64,000 nucleotides of DNA from NCBI GenBank assembly GCA_020636745.1, contig JACJXH010000001.1, positions 434,001 to 498,000 of the forward strand, given 5' to 3'. The stretch comes from Lentimicrobiaceae bacterium (GTDB lineage Bacteria > Bacteroidota > Bacteroidia > Bacteroidales > Lentimicrobiaceae). Every line of letters begins with the position of its first letter. Position 1 is the first letter of the stretch. The notes below the pieces were generated by a model. That model did not search any database and had not been told where the DNA came from. It saw nothing but the letters and a program-made list of their open reading frames with translations. Shown here one piece after another: positions 43,273 to 52,454 of this stretch. A program made the translations under genes and the position numbers.

Positions 43273-44640
43273 TTATGCCTGTATATGTTGGATGATTTGT
43301 TCCGGTGTAACCATGATTTGTTCACCGGTTTTCATGTTTTTCAGCTGATATTCGCCTTTTAATCTTTCACTTTCGCCAATAATGACTACAAATGGAATTT
43401 GCTTACTATCGGCATAGGAGAACTGCTTTTTTATTTTTGCGTTTTCGGGGTAAAGTTCAGTATTAATGCCATTTCTTCTGAGCTCAGAAGCAAGCTGAAG
43501 GCAGAGAGATTCTTCGGCTCCGCCAAAATTTACAAAAAGTACCCGGGTGGATGAGGCTGTTTCCTGTGGGAAAAGATTCAGTTCATTCATAACATCATAT
43601 ATACGATCGGCACCGAATGAAATACCAACTCCGCTTATTCCGGGAAGTCCGAAAATTCCTGTAAGGTTATCGTATCTACCACCGCCGCTGATGCTGCCCA
43701 TAGCCACATCGGCAGCTTTAACTTCAATGATGGCACCTGTATAATAATTGAGCCCGCGGGCCAGGGTCAGGTCAAGCTCAACAGGACTGTTAATTTTCAT
43801 GGTTTTAACCATGTTCAGAATTTCTGTTGTTTCTGCAATTCCCTTTGTTCCTTCAGCAGAATTAGCCAGTACTTTACTTATTTGTTCCAGCTTTTGGGCA
43901 TTATTTCCTTCAAGGTTTATAATGGGTTGAAGCATGGATATGGCTTGCTGGTCAAGTCCGCGTTCGGCCAGTTCTTCATTTACTTTTTCAGGGCCGATTT
44001 TGTCGAGTTTGTCAATGGCCACAGTAATGTCGGTGATTTTATCGGCATGACCAATAACTTCAGCAATACCCGACAGTATTTTACGGTTGTTGAGTTTGAT
44101 TACAATATGAATGCCCAGGCTTTCAAAAATCTGGTCGGCCATCAGAAGCAGTTCTGCTTCATTGATGAGAGCGTCGGAGCCTACAACATCGGCATCGCAT
44201 TGATAAAATTCACGGTACCGGCCTTTTTGTGGCCGGTCGGCACGCCAAACCGGCTGAAGCTGGTAGCGCTTAAACGGAAAGCTGATTTCGTTCCGGTGCT
44301 GTACAACATACCTGGCAAAAGGCACGGTGAGATCGTAGCGAAGTCCTTTTTCAGTGATTTTGCCTGCCAGTTTTCCACTGTTTTCAGGTGTAATTTCTGA
44401 AGCAGGTATGCCCGACAGATAATCTCCTGAGTTGAGAATTCTGAATAAAAGTTTGTCTCCTTCTTCACCATATTTTCCGAGCAATGTGCTGAGATTTTCC
44501 ATTGCAGGCGTTTCAATAGGTTGATAGCCAAAACGTTCAAATATCTGGCGAATTGTTTTGAATATATAGTTGCGGCGGTTCATCTCCACAGGGGAGAAGT
44601 CGCGTGTTCCTTTGGGGATGGATGGTTTTTGACTGGCCAT
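43273..44640 (-). CDS. hisS: Histidyl-tRNA synthetase
   Basis: About 455 residues from the ATG at 44640, preferred over a TTG eight codons upstream because the family starts at KPSIPKGTRDFSP. Class II motifs are seen: motif 2 in WRADRPQKGRYREFYQCDADVVG, and the histidine-specific ARGLNYYTG and GGRYDNL...GISFGADR elements, followed by the anticodon-binding domain. It charges tRNA-His. It lies at the end of the ettA-SatD-DUF3307-WbuC run. Confidence 0.95.
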   Translation of the reverse strand: MASQKPSIPKGTRDFSPVEMNRRNYIFKTIRQIFERFGYQPIETPAMENLSTLLGKYGEEGDKLLFRILNSGDYLSGIPASEITPENSGKLAGKITEKGLRYDLTVPFARYVVQHRNEISFPFKRYQLQPVWRADRPQKGRYREFYQCDADVVGSDALINEAELLLMADQIFESLGIHIVIKLNNRKILSGIAEVIGHADKITDITVAIDKLDKIGPEKVNEELAERGLDQQAISMLQPIINLEGNNAQKLEQISKVLANSAEGTKGIAETTEILNMVKTMKINSPVELDLTLARGLNYYTGAIIEVKAADVAMGSISGGGRYDNLTGIFGLPGISGVGISFGADRIYDVMNELNLFPQETASSTRVLFVNFGGAEESLCLQLASELRRNGINTELYPENAKIKKQFSYADSKQIPFVVIIGESERLKGEYQLKNMKTGEQIMVTPEQIIQHIQA

Positions 44641-44716
44641 TGTAAACAGCTCTTTGGTTAACAAACTGCGGCTGTTGAATGCCGTAGCCGGAAGAGCAGC
44701 GCAAAATTAAACATTT

Positions 44717-45196
44717 TCAGCCAACCCTGAGATTCAGTTTTTTTATCAGCTGTTCGAGATACGCTTTGGCTTGCGGTTCACCTTCAGCAGGAGCCCAAGC
44801 TGCAAAGTTTTTATCATCAATGGGATGGTATGGGCCGTCTTTAACTTCATAGGCCACAGAGCCTTCCTGCAGTGAAATGATGCTGTGGAATGTGCGTTCT
44901 GCTATTTCAACTCCATAGTTTCCTTCAGTGGCATCCAGGATGGTGTGCTGTAAAACTTCTCCGGTTTCATTGAATTCTATGATGCAAAGTCTGCCCCGAA
45001 GCGCCATGAAAACTTCTCTTTTGTCAGGATTTTCATGTTTATGAGGTCTTACATAAGTGCCGGGTTCCATGGCATTCAGCATGCGTTGCAGGGTGTCTTC
45101 AGCATCGTAGTGAAAGTTGTGATTCATCCGCAGCCTTGGCGATGCCTTGGCCTTGCTGGTGAGTTGAGCAAGCAAATCCTGGTTGATTTGTTTCAT
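44717..45196 (-). CDS. WbuC-family cupin metalloprotein
   Basis: About 159 residues. I chose the ATG at 45196, which overlaps the previous stop as ATGA; an ATG at 45220 is also in frame. The family pattern is clear: KASPRLRMNHNFH, RMLNAMEPGTYVRPHKHENPDKREVF with cupin metal ligands, then GRLCIIEF. WbuC-like proteins occur in O-antigen clusters and elsewhere; their function is not established. Translationally coupled to the DUF3307 gene. Confidence 0.8.
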   Translation of the reverse strand: MKQINQDLLAQLTSKAKASPRLRMNHNFHYDAEDTLQRMLNAMEPGTYVRPHKHENPDKREVFMALRGRLCIIEFNETGEVLQHTILDATEGNYGVEIAERTFHSIISLQEGSVAYEVKDGPYHPIDDKNFAAWAPAEGEPQAKAYLEQLIKKLNLRVG

Positions 45197-45942
45197 ACTG
45201 CATATATTTTTATCAGCCATTGAGCCAGTAATCCGGTAAAAATTGCCACTGCAAAACTAATCATGGTGCCAATCAGGATGTATTCTGCACCTTTGCGGTT
45301 GTTGCTGTCGCGGATATCGCCAAAGCGCATTACCGATTTGGCTGCTACCAGAAACCCGACAGCCGGGAACTGGTTTATCAATACAAATGTGAGGATAAGC
45401 AGTCGCTCGAGTATGCCTATATAGCGTCCAGCATCTTTCAATCCATCTGAGGTTTCGTTTTCATACGACCATTTTCGGGTAAGCATACCGATGATGATTC
45501 CCATTGGCCATGTAACCATTGTATAAGCGGCTATATAAATCCATAGCTCCAGATTTCCGAAAAGCCATTCAGGCCCGGCCGGCAATCCTTCACGGGTAAG
45601 GTATAGCCAGGTTGCACCCGCTGTAGCTGCCAAATGCAATAATTGGTCTGCTGCAAAAATTACAGGTTTGTCAGGGGCATATGATTTAATGATATCAATT
45701 CCGGCATGAACTGCAAATATCAGTATCGGAATTAGCCAGGTGTGAGGATATCCTGATAATATCCATGAAAGAACAGCAATTATTGCGGCATTGGCGTAAA
45801 GCAATCCCGACTTCCATTTATATGTGGCCCTTTGTTTAACCCAACTCTTTTGCTGCAGAATAAAATCACCAGCCATATGGGCAATGAAAAGCCTGATAAA
45901 TAAGGAAATGGCCGTCACACTTATGCATGTTTCTGCCTGCAT
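45193..45942 (-). CDS. DUF3307 membrane protein
   Basis: 249 residues with about six to seven transmembrane helices. It contains the DUF3307 landmarks AHMAGDFILQQKSWV near the N terminus and HAGIDIIKSY further in. Function unknown. It is paired with a SatD-like regulator immediately upstream, an association I know from other bacteria. Two perfect 20-bp palindromes and a degenerate third sit between the two genes, suggesting that the DUF3307 gene is controlled there. Confidence 0.8.
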   Translation of the reverse strand: MQAETCISVTAISLFIRLFIAHMAGDFILQQKSWVKQRATYKWKSGLLYANAAIIAVLSWILSGYPHTWLIPILIFAVHAGIDIIKSYAPDKPVIFAADQLLHLAATAGATWLYLTREGLPAGPEWLFGNLELWIYIAAYTMVTWPMGIIIGMLTRKWSYENETSDGLKDAGRYIGILERLLILTFVLINQFPAVGFLVAAKSVMRFGDIRDSNNRKGAEYILIGTMISFAVAIFTGLLAQWLIKIYAV

Positions 45943-45969
45943 CGGATTTTGTTTTTATAGTTAAATTAA

Positions 45970-46047
45970 TATAACCATTAGAGGTTATAAATTATAAATA
46001 TAACCACATGGGGTTATAAGTAAGTAATATAACTACTGAAGGTCAGT
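45970..46047. promoter_or_regulatory. Three phased operator-like sites upstream of the DUF3307 gene
   Basis: Two perfect palindromes of the form TATAACC-N6-GGTTATA lie at 45970-45989 and 45999-46018, and a degenerate copy (TATAACT-N6-GGTCAGT) lies at 46028-46047. Centres are exactly 29 bp apart in both steps. The dyad length fits a dimeric helix-turn-helix protein, and the SatD-like gene next door encodes a candidate. Confidence 0.75.
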
Positions 46048-46057
46048 GTATAGGTAT

Positions 46058-46714
46058 TCAAGTGGATTCACAAAGAAAGCGATACCGTATCAGGAGTAAT
46101 TCAATGGCAGGCCAGCCGGCTTTTTGTGTTTTTTTTGCGATGGCTGCTTGCGAAATGCCTTTTTCCATGGCTAAAGAGACCTGAAGCCGGTTGTTAAGCA
46201 GGCCGGGAATTATACTCGCCTGCGCTGAAGTCCAGTTTTTTACAATTTCATCACAAAGGGCAAGCTCGGTATTCAATTCGCCTGTCATTGCGGGGCTGGG
46301 GGTTTCAATGGCCATCATGACCGATTTCTTCATGGTTTCCAGCAGCCGTCCTGAGCGGGTAAAAGCTTCGCCCGAACTTTCAGTGATGTTTTCGCTCAGG
46401 TTTTCAATGGTGTCAATAGCGATGGCGAGCCGGCAATCGACTGCCCGTGCCACGGTGGCAGGGTAGGCAATGCGAAGGCCGGCTCTGATAAAAAGTGAAG
46501 CTTCGAGCGCATAATAAGGATCCAGAAGCAATTGAAAACTGTCACCTCTGAAAATGCTGTATCTTAGATGCTGGTCATTTTTATTCAATACCAGGTTATA
46601 ATCTCCGAAAATCTTTTTCAGCACCGCCGGCAGCCTGGCCAGGTCGGTGGGTTGAAGTTGGGTAGATTTTCTGATATCTCCGGTTATAACAGCATAGAGG
46701 TGAGGGTTCATCAT
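46058..46714 (-). CDS. SatD-like protein with C-terminal helix-turn-helix
   Basis: 218 residues. The N-terminal domain has TGDIRKST (Asp13) and FRGDSF (Asp58), then GEAFTRSGRLLE (Arg123). This resembles class III nucleotide cyclases, whose two metal-binding Asps are also about 44-45 residues apart, but the transition-state Asn is not conserved. Residues ~185-212 form a likely helix-turn-helix (ISQAAIAKKTQ). It may be a nucleotide- or metal-sensing repressor of the DUF3307 gene. Its ATG overlaps the ettA stop (ATGA), so the two are translationally coupled. Confidence 0.72.
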   Translation of the reverse strand: MMNPHLYAVITGDIRKSTQLQPTDLARLPAVLKKIFGDYNLVLNKNDQHLRYSIFRGDSFQLLLDPYYALEASLFIRAGLRIAYPATVARAVDCRLAIAIDTIENLSENITESSGEAFTRSGRLLETMKKSVMMAIETPSPAMTGELNTELALCDEIVKNWTSAQASIIPGLLNNRLQVSLAMEKGISQAAIAKKTQKAGWPAIELLLIRYRFLCEST

Positions 46715-48387
46715 TCCTTTAATTTTTTATATCTGATACGATGGGGTTCGGTATCTCCGGTTCGTTTCTTACGGTTTTCTTCGTACTCTGTATAGCCTCC
46801 TTCAAAGAATACAACCTGTGAGTCGCCTTCAAAGGCCAGAATATGCGTAGCAACGCGGTCGAGGAACCAGCGATCATGCGAAATAACCACTGCACATCCG
46901 GCAAAATTTTCGAGGCCTTCTTCCAGCGCTCTCAAGGTATTCACATCAATATCATTGGTAGGTTCGTCGAGCAATAGCACATTGGCTTCAGAACGCAGGG
47001 TGAGAGCCAGATGCATACGGTTTCTTTCGCCGCCTGAAAGCACTCCGGCTTTTTTGCCCTGATCGGCACCGCTAAAATTAAAACGGGCAACGTAAGCGCG
47101 CGAGTTGAAAAGTTTGCCACCCAGTTGCAGGTTTTCATTGCCTTCGGAGATGACTTCCCATACAGATTTTTCGGGGTCGATATCGGTATGAGCCTGATCG
47201 ACATAACCAAGTTTAACAGTTTCGCCCACTGCAAAGTCACCGGCATCGGTTTTTTCAAGTCCCATGATCATCCTGAAAAGGGTGGTTTTTCCGGCTCCGT
47301 TGGGGCCGATAATACCCACAATACCGGCAGGCGGTAAACTAAAGCTCAGGTTTTCGAACAGGAGTTTGTCGCCATATGCTTTTGAAATCCCTTGGGCTTC
47401 AATCACTTTATTTCCAAGGCGCGGGCCATTGGGGATGAAAATTTCCAGTTTTTCTTCTTTTTGCCTTGTATCTTCACTCATCATGCGTTCGTAAGCGGCA
47501 AGACGTGCTTTTGATTTGGCGTGACGTGCTTTGGGGGCCATGCGCACCCATTCAAGTTCGCGTTCAAGGGTTTTGCGGCGTTTACTTTCGGTTTTTTCTT
47601 CCTGTGCCAGGCGGTTTGATTTTTGCTCAAGCCATGATGAATAATTGCCTTTCCAGGGTATGCCTTCTCCGCGATCAAGTTCAAGAATCCAGCCGGCTGC
47701 ATTGTCGAGAAAATATCGGTCGTGGGTAACAGCGATGACTGTTCCTTTATATTGTCTGAGGTGTTGTTCCAGCCATTCAATGCTTTCAGCATCGAGGTGG
47801 TTGGTGGGCTCGTCAAGCAACAGAATGTCAGGTTCTTGCAGCAAGAGTCGGCACAGGGCCACCCGGCGGCGTTCACCTCCTGAAAGGTTTTTAACAGATT
47901 GCTCAGGCTCGGGACAACGCAGGGCATCCATGGCCCTTTCTAAACGGGTGTCAAGTTCCCAGGCATTGTGATGATCGAGCAGTTCTGTAATACGTCCCTG
48001 TTCTTCAATCAGGTCGTTCATTTCATCATCGGTCAGGGGCTCTGAAAACCGGTTGTTTACCGTTTCATAATCTTTCAACAGTTTTACTACTTCTGCTACC
48101 CCTTCTTCAACAACTTCCCTGACTGTTTTGGTTTCATCAAGCTGTGGCTCCTGCTCAAGCAACCCAACAGAGTAACCCGGCGAAAAAACAACCTCACCCG
48201 TGTAGGATTTCTCAACCCCTGCAATAATTTTTAATAATGTTGATTTCCCTGAACCGTTTAAACCTATGATGCCGATTTTGGCTCCATAATAAAATGACAG
48301 GTATATATCCTTGAGTATTTGTCGGTTAACTGGCACAACTTTGCCAACACCAACCATTGAAAAAATGATTTTTTTGTCGTCTGACAT
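46711..48387 (-). CDS. ettA: ABC-F ATPase EttA (energy-dependent translational throttle)
   Basis: 558 residues with two ABC domains and no membrane part. Walker A motifs are GLNGSGKST and GPNGAGKTT; the signatures are LSGGERRRVAL and LSGGERNRMHL; the DEPTNH and DEPTND Walker B boxes are present. The length and overall layout match EttA, which senses the ATP/ADP ratio at the ribosomal E site. A plausible minus-strand promoter (TAAGTTTG at 48407-48414) lies 20 bp upstream. It is first in the ettA-satD-DUF3307-wbuC-hisS run. Confidence 0.93.
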   Translation of the reverse strand: MSDDKKIIFSMVGVGKVVPVNRQILKDIYLSFYYGAKIGIIGLNGSGKSTLLKIIAGVEKSYTGEVVFSPGYSVGLLEQEPQLDETKTVREVVEEGVAEVVKLLKDYETVNNRFSEPLTDDEMNDLIEEQGRITELLDHHNAWELDTRLERAMDALRCPEPEQSVKNLSGGERRRVALCRLLLQEPDILLLDEPTNHLDAESIEWLEQHLRQYKGTVIAVTHDRYFLDNAAGWILELDRGEGIPWKGNYSSWLEQKSNRLAQEEKTESKRRKTLERELEWVRMAPKARHAKSKARLAAYERMMSEDTRQKEEKLEIFIPNGPRLGNKVIEAQGISKAYGDKLLFENLSFSLPPAGIVGIIGPNGAGKTTLFRMIMGLEKTDAGDFAVGETVKLGYVDQAHTDIDPEKSVWEVISEGNENLQLGGKLFNSRAYVARFNFSGADQGKKAGVLSGGERNRMHLALTLRSEANVLLLDEPTNDIDVNTLRALEEGLENFAGCAVVISHDRWFLDRVATHILAFEGDSQVVFFEGGYTEYEENRKKRTGDTEPHRIRYKKLKE

Positions 48388-48406
48388 AATGCTTATTTGT
48401 TTTGCG

Positions 48407-48414
48407 CAAACTTA
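48407..48414 (-). promoter_or_regulatory. Candidate -7 promoter element of ettA
   Basis: Minus-strand TAAGTTTG fits TAnnTTTG. A TTTAC about 19 bp further upstream is a partial -33 match. Confidence 0.5.
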
Positions 48415-48479
48415 AGCATTTTTAGCAAATTGTAAACTGAAGCTATGTGAGATACCTGATTGGGGGCGATTAAACAAGG

Positions 48480-50648
48480 CTAATTGAGCGGCACTTTTCT
48501 AAGCGGCTGAAGCAACATAGTAAAAGTGCTTCCCTTGTCAATTTCACTTTCAACCTTGATGATGCCATGGTTGAGCTCCATAAATTCGAGGCACAATGCC
48601 AGTCCAAGCCCGGTGCCCCGCTCGCCCATTGTGCCTGTACGTTGTACTTTAGGATCAAAAGTAAACAGGTTCTCAAGTATTTCAGGAGGAATTCCATTTC
48701 CGGTGTCTTTTACCGAAATTTTTACCATCCCGTCGCTCTGAAGCGCCTGCACGTGTATTTTGCCACCTGAAGGGGTAAATTTAATGGCATTGGAAATCAG
48801 ATTGCGCAATACGGCCATTGTCATGTCTATGTCGGCCCATGCCTGCAGCAATGGTGGCAAGTCGTATGTAATTGCTATGTTTTTCTTGCGTAACTGTGAC
48901 TGGAATATGGGAATGGTTTCATAAACCATTTCACTGATGTTAAATGCTCTGAATACGGCCCTGGCTGAACCTGTTTGTGTACGACCCCACTCTAATAGAT
49001 TTTCTATCAAACGATAGGTGTCATTGGAAACACTCAGGATATTTGTGGCTGCTTCGCGGCGTTGTGTTTCAGATAAATACTCGTATTCTGAACTGAGCAA
49101 CTCTGAGAACCCAAGAATTGACTGGAATGGCGATTTGAGGTCGTGCGCTATAATGCTGAAGAATTTGTTTTTGGTCTCATTCAGTTTGAACTGTTCCTTA
49201 TACAGTTGATTGAGCTCTTCTTTTTGCTTCGATATTTGTTCGTTGCGTTCTGCAAGCAGCTCATTTTTACGCTTTTTGCCCTGATACAAAGAGAAAACAA
49301 ATGAGGCAAATACAATCACGATGATAGAAATGATTATCAGCAGGTTTCGGATAGTTTGCTGCCTTTTTAGCGCAAGCTGGCTAAATATATTCTGTTGTCG
49401 CAAAAACTGATTGTCGCGCTCGGTTTGCTCTGACTCAAAAGTTACCCTCAGGCGGTTCAGCTTTTCGCTGTTTTCTGTATTGTAAATACTGTCGGAAAAG
49501 GTCCGGTATTTTGTAAGAAAATCGAGCGATCTTTTATAATCCCCTTTCTGTTTCCAGGCTGTTGACAGTTTTTCGTAAACATCCATCAGCAGAATGTTTG
49601 AACCGGTTTTTTCAGCAAATGGCAGTGCTTCATTCAATAATGTGATGGCTTCATCAGGATCGTTAAGTTTGATTCTGAGATTTGCCAGACTTGTGAGTAC
49701 TGATACGTTCAGACTTTTATCATTGACGCTGTTTGAAAGTCGTTGAGCTTCTTTGAGGTTTATCATAGCCTGCGGCAAATTGCCTTCGGCCATATTGATA
49801 TCACCGATGTTAAGCAAACAAATGATTATGCCCTGCTGATCGTTAAATTGTCTGCTCAATTCGATGCTTATTCTGTAATAATCCAGCGCTTCATTATTCT
49901 TGCCCAGCCCCTGAAAGGCTGCCCCCAGGTTATTGTAGTTGGTGGATAGATTTTCCTGGCTATTGAAAGATTTATTGATTTTTTCTGCCTTCCGGTAATA
50001 AGTGATGGCTGTCATAAAATCTTTCATGCTCAGATAGATGTTGCCAATGGTGTTATAGGAACGGGCCATTTTCAGGCTGTCCTTGTTCTTTTCATCTATC
50101 TCAAGGGATTGCCGCATGTAGTCCAGCGCTTTATCATAGCGACCCAATGTGTTGAAAAATTCTCCTATATTTCCCAGAATAGTCGAGAGCTTTTTCTCAT
50201 TGTTGTTTTTTGAAAATATGGAAGCTGACTCAAGATACCTTTTCAGGGCTCCCGAATAATCTCCCTGTCTCTCCAGAATCAGTGCAATGTTATTTTGATT
50301 ACTGGCAATGCCTTCGTAATCATTTATTTGTTTGAATATGGCAAGGGATTGCTCATAATATTCAAGTGCCTGCCTGTAGTTGGTTAGCTGGTAATGGGCG
50401 ATACCAAGTGTTTTGAGGGCTGTACCTGTTTCTTTTTTATTCTGAAGTTCAGCAGCCAGCTTTAAGGCCTGATTGGCCATAGATATGGCTTTCTGAGGCG
50501 ATTCAGTGGCAATTTCAACAGCTTTTTTATTCAGTTCTGTAAGCTGCTTCTCGTCTGATGCACTACCAATCCCTAAGGCAAGTTTAAAACTAAAGGATAC
50601 CAGCAGCAGGATAAGCACGGCCGTGCTGGCATATATGTTCTTTGTCAT
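48480..50648 (-). CDS. TPR-repeat sensor histidine kinase
   Basis: 722 residues: signal sequence or first helix (~10-26), about eight TPR repeats (~35-390; repeated A-L-x-Y-Y-E/K patterns) in the periplasm, a transmembrane helix (~425-447), a coiled linker, then HisKA with His502 in AHDLKSPF and HATPase motifs NAIKF, DTGNGIPPE and GTGLGLAL. It senses an unknown envelope or external signal. No response regulator is adjacent, so it is an orphan kinase. Confidence 0.9.
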   Translation of the reverse strand: MTKNIYASTAVLILLLVSFSFKLALGIGSASDEKQLTELNKKAVEIATESPQKAISMANQALKLAAELQNKKETGTALKTLGIAHYQLTNYRQALEYYEQSLAIFKQINDYEGIASNQNNIALILERQGDYSGALKRYLESASIFSKNNNEKKLSTILGNIGEFFNTLGRYDKALDYMRQSLEIDEKNKDSLKMARSYNTIGNIYLSMKDFMTAITYYRKAEKINKSFNSQENLSTNYNNLGAAFQGLGKNNEALDYYRISIELSRQFNDQQGIIICLLNIGDINMAEGNLPQAMINLKEAQRLSNSVNDKSLNVSVLTSLANLRIKLNDPDEAITLLNEALPFAEKTGSNILLMDVYEKLSTAWKQKGDYKRSLDFLTKYRTFSDSIYNTENSEKLNRLRVTFESEQTERDNQFLRQQNIFSQLALKRQQTIRNLLIIISIIVIVFASFVFSLYQGKKRKNELLAERNEQISKQKEELNQLYKEQFKLNETKNKFFSIIAHDLKSPFQSILGFSELLSSEYEYLSETQRREAATNILSVSNDTYRLIENLLEWGRTQTGSARAVFRAFNISEMVYETIPIFQSQLRKKNIAITYDLPPLLQAWADIDMTMAVLRNLISNAIKFTPSGGKIHVQALQSDGMVKISVKDTGNGIPPEILENLFTFDPKVQRTGTMGERGTGLGLALCLEFMELNHGIIKVESEIDKGSTFTMLLQPLRKVPLN

Positions 50649-51195
50649 TTTATAATTTCACTGTTTGTTTATCAGGATTTCTCCCATTTGTAATCCTAAA
50701 ATGGAAAAAAAATTTACACTTTTTAGCATTCTTTTTAAAGTTAAGCTTTTTTAATCAGCTTTAACCGCATTTTTGTTTGCCCTTTTTCTTCCTTCAGGCC
50801 TCAACCTTTTCCATATGGTTTCACATATTCATTCCTTATGATGCATGGAATCAGTTGATTGTAAATTTTGGTTCCTTTTGTCAGGTCAGGCACAAGCGAT
50901 AGCTTGTTTTTAAGTTGATGTGATTGTGGTTGGCAAGTTTGGGTTTCTTTTTAACGCTACGAATTCCTGTTCATTGTTGGTTCATTTCATTAACCTGATA
51001 ATTTTGACGGGATAAGTGCTCAATTGCAGCTTACGGTAGGAGCAAGGTACAGCCGGCCGCAAATTATTCAGCACAGGTTTATGCCTGGGTTGTCCGGATT
51101 TTTACAGAAGGGATATGTTGCCTGCAACAGGGGTGATAAACTGCTATTTTAAGCAGTCATTCATTGATGAATTAAAGGGGGGTAGCCAGCTTCGG
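50649..51195. other. 547-bp non-coding gap between TPR kinase and glycosyltransferase genes
   Basis: No open frame, tRNA fold or strong hairpin is seen. A small 5-bp stem (CTGCT/AGCAG near 51143) lies 3' of the glycosyltransferase. The region serves as the 5' flank of the kinase gene; I cannot assign a promoter with confidence. Confidence 0.5.
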
Positions 51196-52368
51196 TTAGT
51201 TTTTGCTGTTGTTCAGAAAAAGGGCTGATAATTTTTCAGTGGCGCCTTCCCAGCTGTAGTTTCTGTTGACAAAATAAAAACCACTGTCGGCCAGGCTGGT
51301 TCTGACAGTAGTGTCTTCGAGCAGTAAAACCGCATGTTTAGCTACTGCTTCAGGAGTGTCGCCAATCAATATTTCACTGTTTTCCTTTGCACCAAGAGCC
51401 AGGTTGCACAGGGTGGAGGTGATACTGGGCAACCGCATCGACATTGCCTCAAGTAGTTTGTTTTGCAGTCCAGTACCTATTTGCATGGGGGCCAGAAAGA
51501 TACGGGCACTTTCGTAGCAGGTTCTGATATCGTCTACCCATCCGGTAACAGTTACATGTTCCGAAGCAAGCGCTTTAACCCTGGCGTGGGGCGAGGCTCC
51601 TGCCAGCATCAGTTTTACATGGGGATGGGTGCGGTGTATAACCGGGAGTACTTTTTTAACCAGATACTCGGCGCAGTCAATATTGGGCGGATAGCCCATA
51701 TTTCCTGTAAAAATCAAATCATGGGTTATTTTACTCTTGCCTGGTCTGAAAAAACCCTGATCTACCCCATTGGGTACTATTACAATCTGTTCGCGTCCGT
51801 TATGCGGAATGCAGTTTCTGTCGGGAATGGAGATAATGGTTTTGTTATTGAACAGGTCAAACAGTTTCTCCTCGTACTGCAGCAGCTTTTTATATTCAAA
51901 TTTCAGTACAGGTTTCATGAAAAAACCTGCTGTTGGAATTCTTCTTTCAATGCCTTTCGAAAATACATCCTGATAGTCGAGTGTTTTCGGAAGATTGCTG
52001 TCGAGCGCATAGGCAGCAGTTCTCAGTAATTGGCAATAAATATGGTCGGGTTTGTCTTCGGCAAGTATCCGGTTGATTTTGCGTTGTGCTTTCCGGCTGT
52101 AGTAATAACCTGCCTGCAAAGGCCATTTGTTCAGGAAGGCTCTTATCAGGTTGATAAAAATATCTGTAAGCAAAGGGCGCACTATAACTATTTTGCTGCA
52201 GAAGGGCTTGATTTTTTCAATACTTGCCGCCGGAACTCTTTCGTGGCTGATGGCAACCAGTATAATGTCAAAACTGCGCGAAAGAATGCGTAACTGATGA
52301 TAAGCCCGCAGTTTATCGCCCTTTTCAATGGGGTAAGGAAACCGGGGAAGAATAACCAATAGCTTCAT
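51196..52368 (-). CDS. Glycosyltransferase, GT4-like (sugar transferase of the PEP-CTERM/EpsH1-associated type)
   Basis: About 390 residues from the ATG at 52368; a TTG 16 codons upstream is unlikely because homology starts at MKLLVILPRFPYPIEKGDKLRAY. That start, with GDK and RAYHQLR, resembles sugar transferases associated with exopolysaccharide systems. The C-terminal half has the GT-B donor-binding pattern: IFTGNMGYPPN, VTGWVDDI and GTGLQNKLLEAMSM. It probably transfers a sugar from an NDP donor to a membrane glycolipid. Encoded 86 bp after the next glycosyltransferase. Confidence 0.85.
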   Translation of the reverse strand: MKLLVILPRFPYPIEKGDKLRAYHQLRILSRSFDIILVAISHERVPAASIEKIKPFCSKIVIVRPLLTDIFINLIRAFLNKWPLQAGYYYSRKAQRKINRILAEDKPDHIYCQLLRTAAYALDSNLPKTLDYQDVFSKGIERRIPTAGFFMKPVLKFEYKKLLQYEEKLFDLFNNKTIISIPDRNCIPHNGREQIVIVPNGVDQGFFRPGKSKITHDLIFTGNMGYPPNIDCAEYLVKKVLPVIHRTHPHVKLMLAGASPHARVKALASEHVTVTGWVDDIRTCYESARIFLAPMQIGTGLQNKLLEAMSMRLPSITSTLCNLALGAKENSEILIGDTPEAVAKHAVLLLEDTTVRTSLADSGFYFVNRNYSWEGATEKLSALFLNNSKN

Positions 52369-52454
52369 ATGGCAGAACCAGGCCGGATTTTTGGTCCGTT
52401 GTACAAACCCTGACAACGGCTCCGGGCTTTAAGCGACAAAGTTAATAAATTAGC

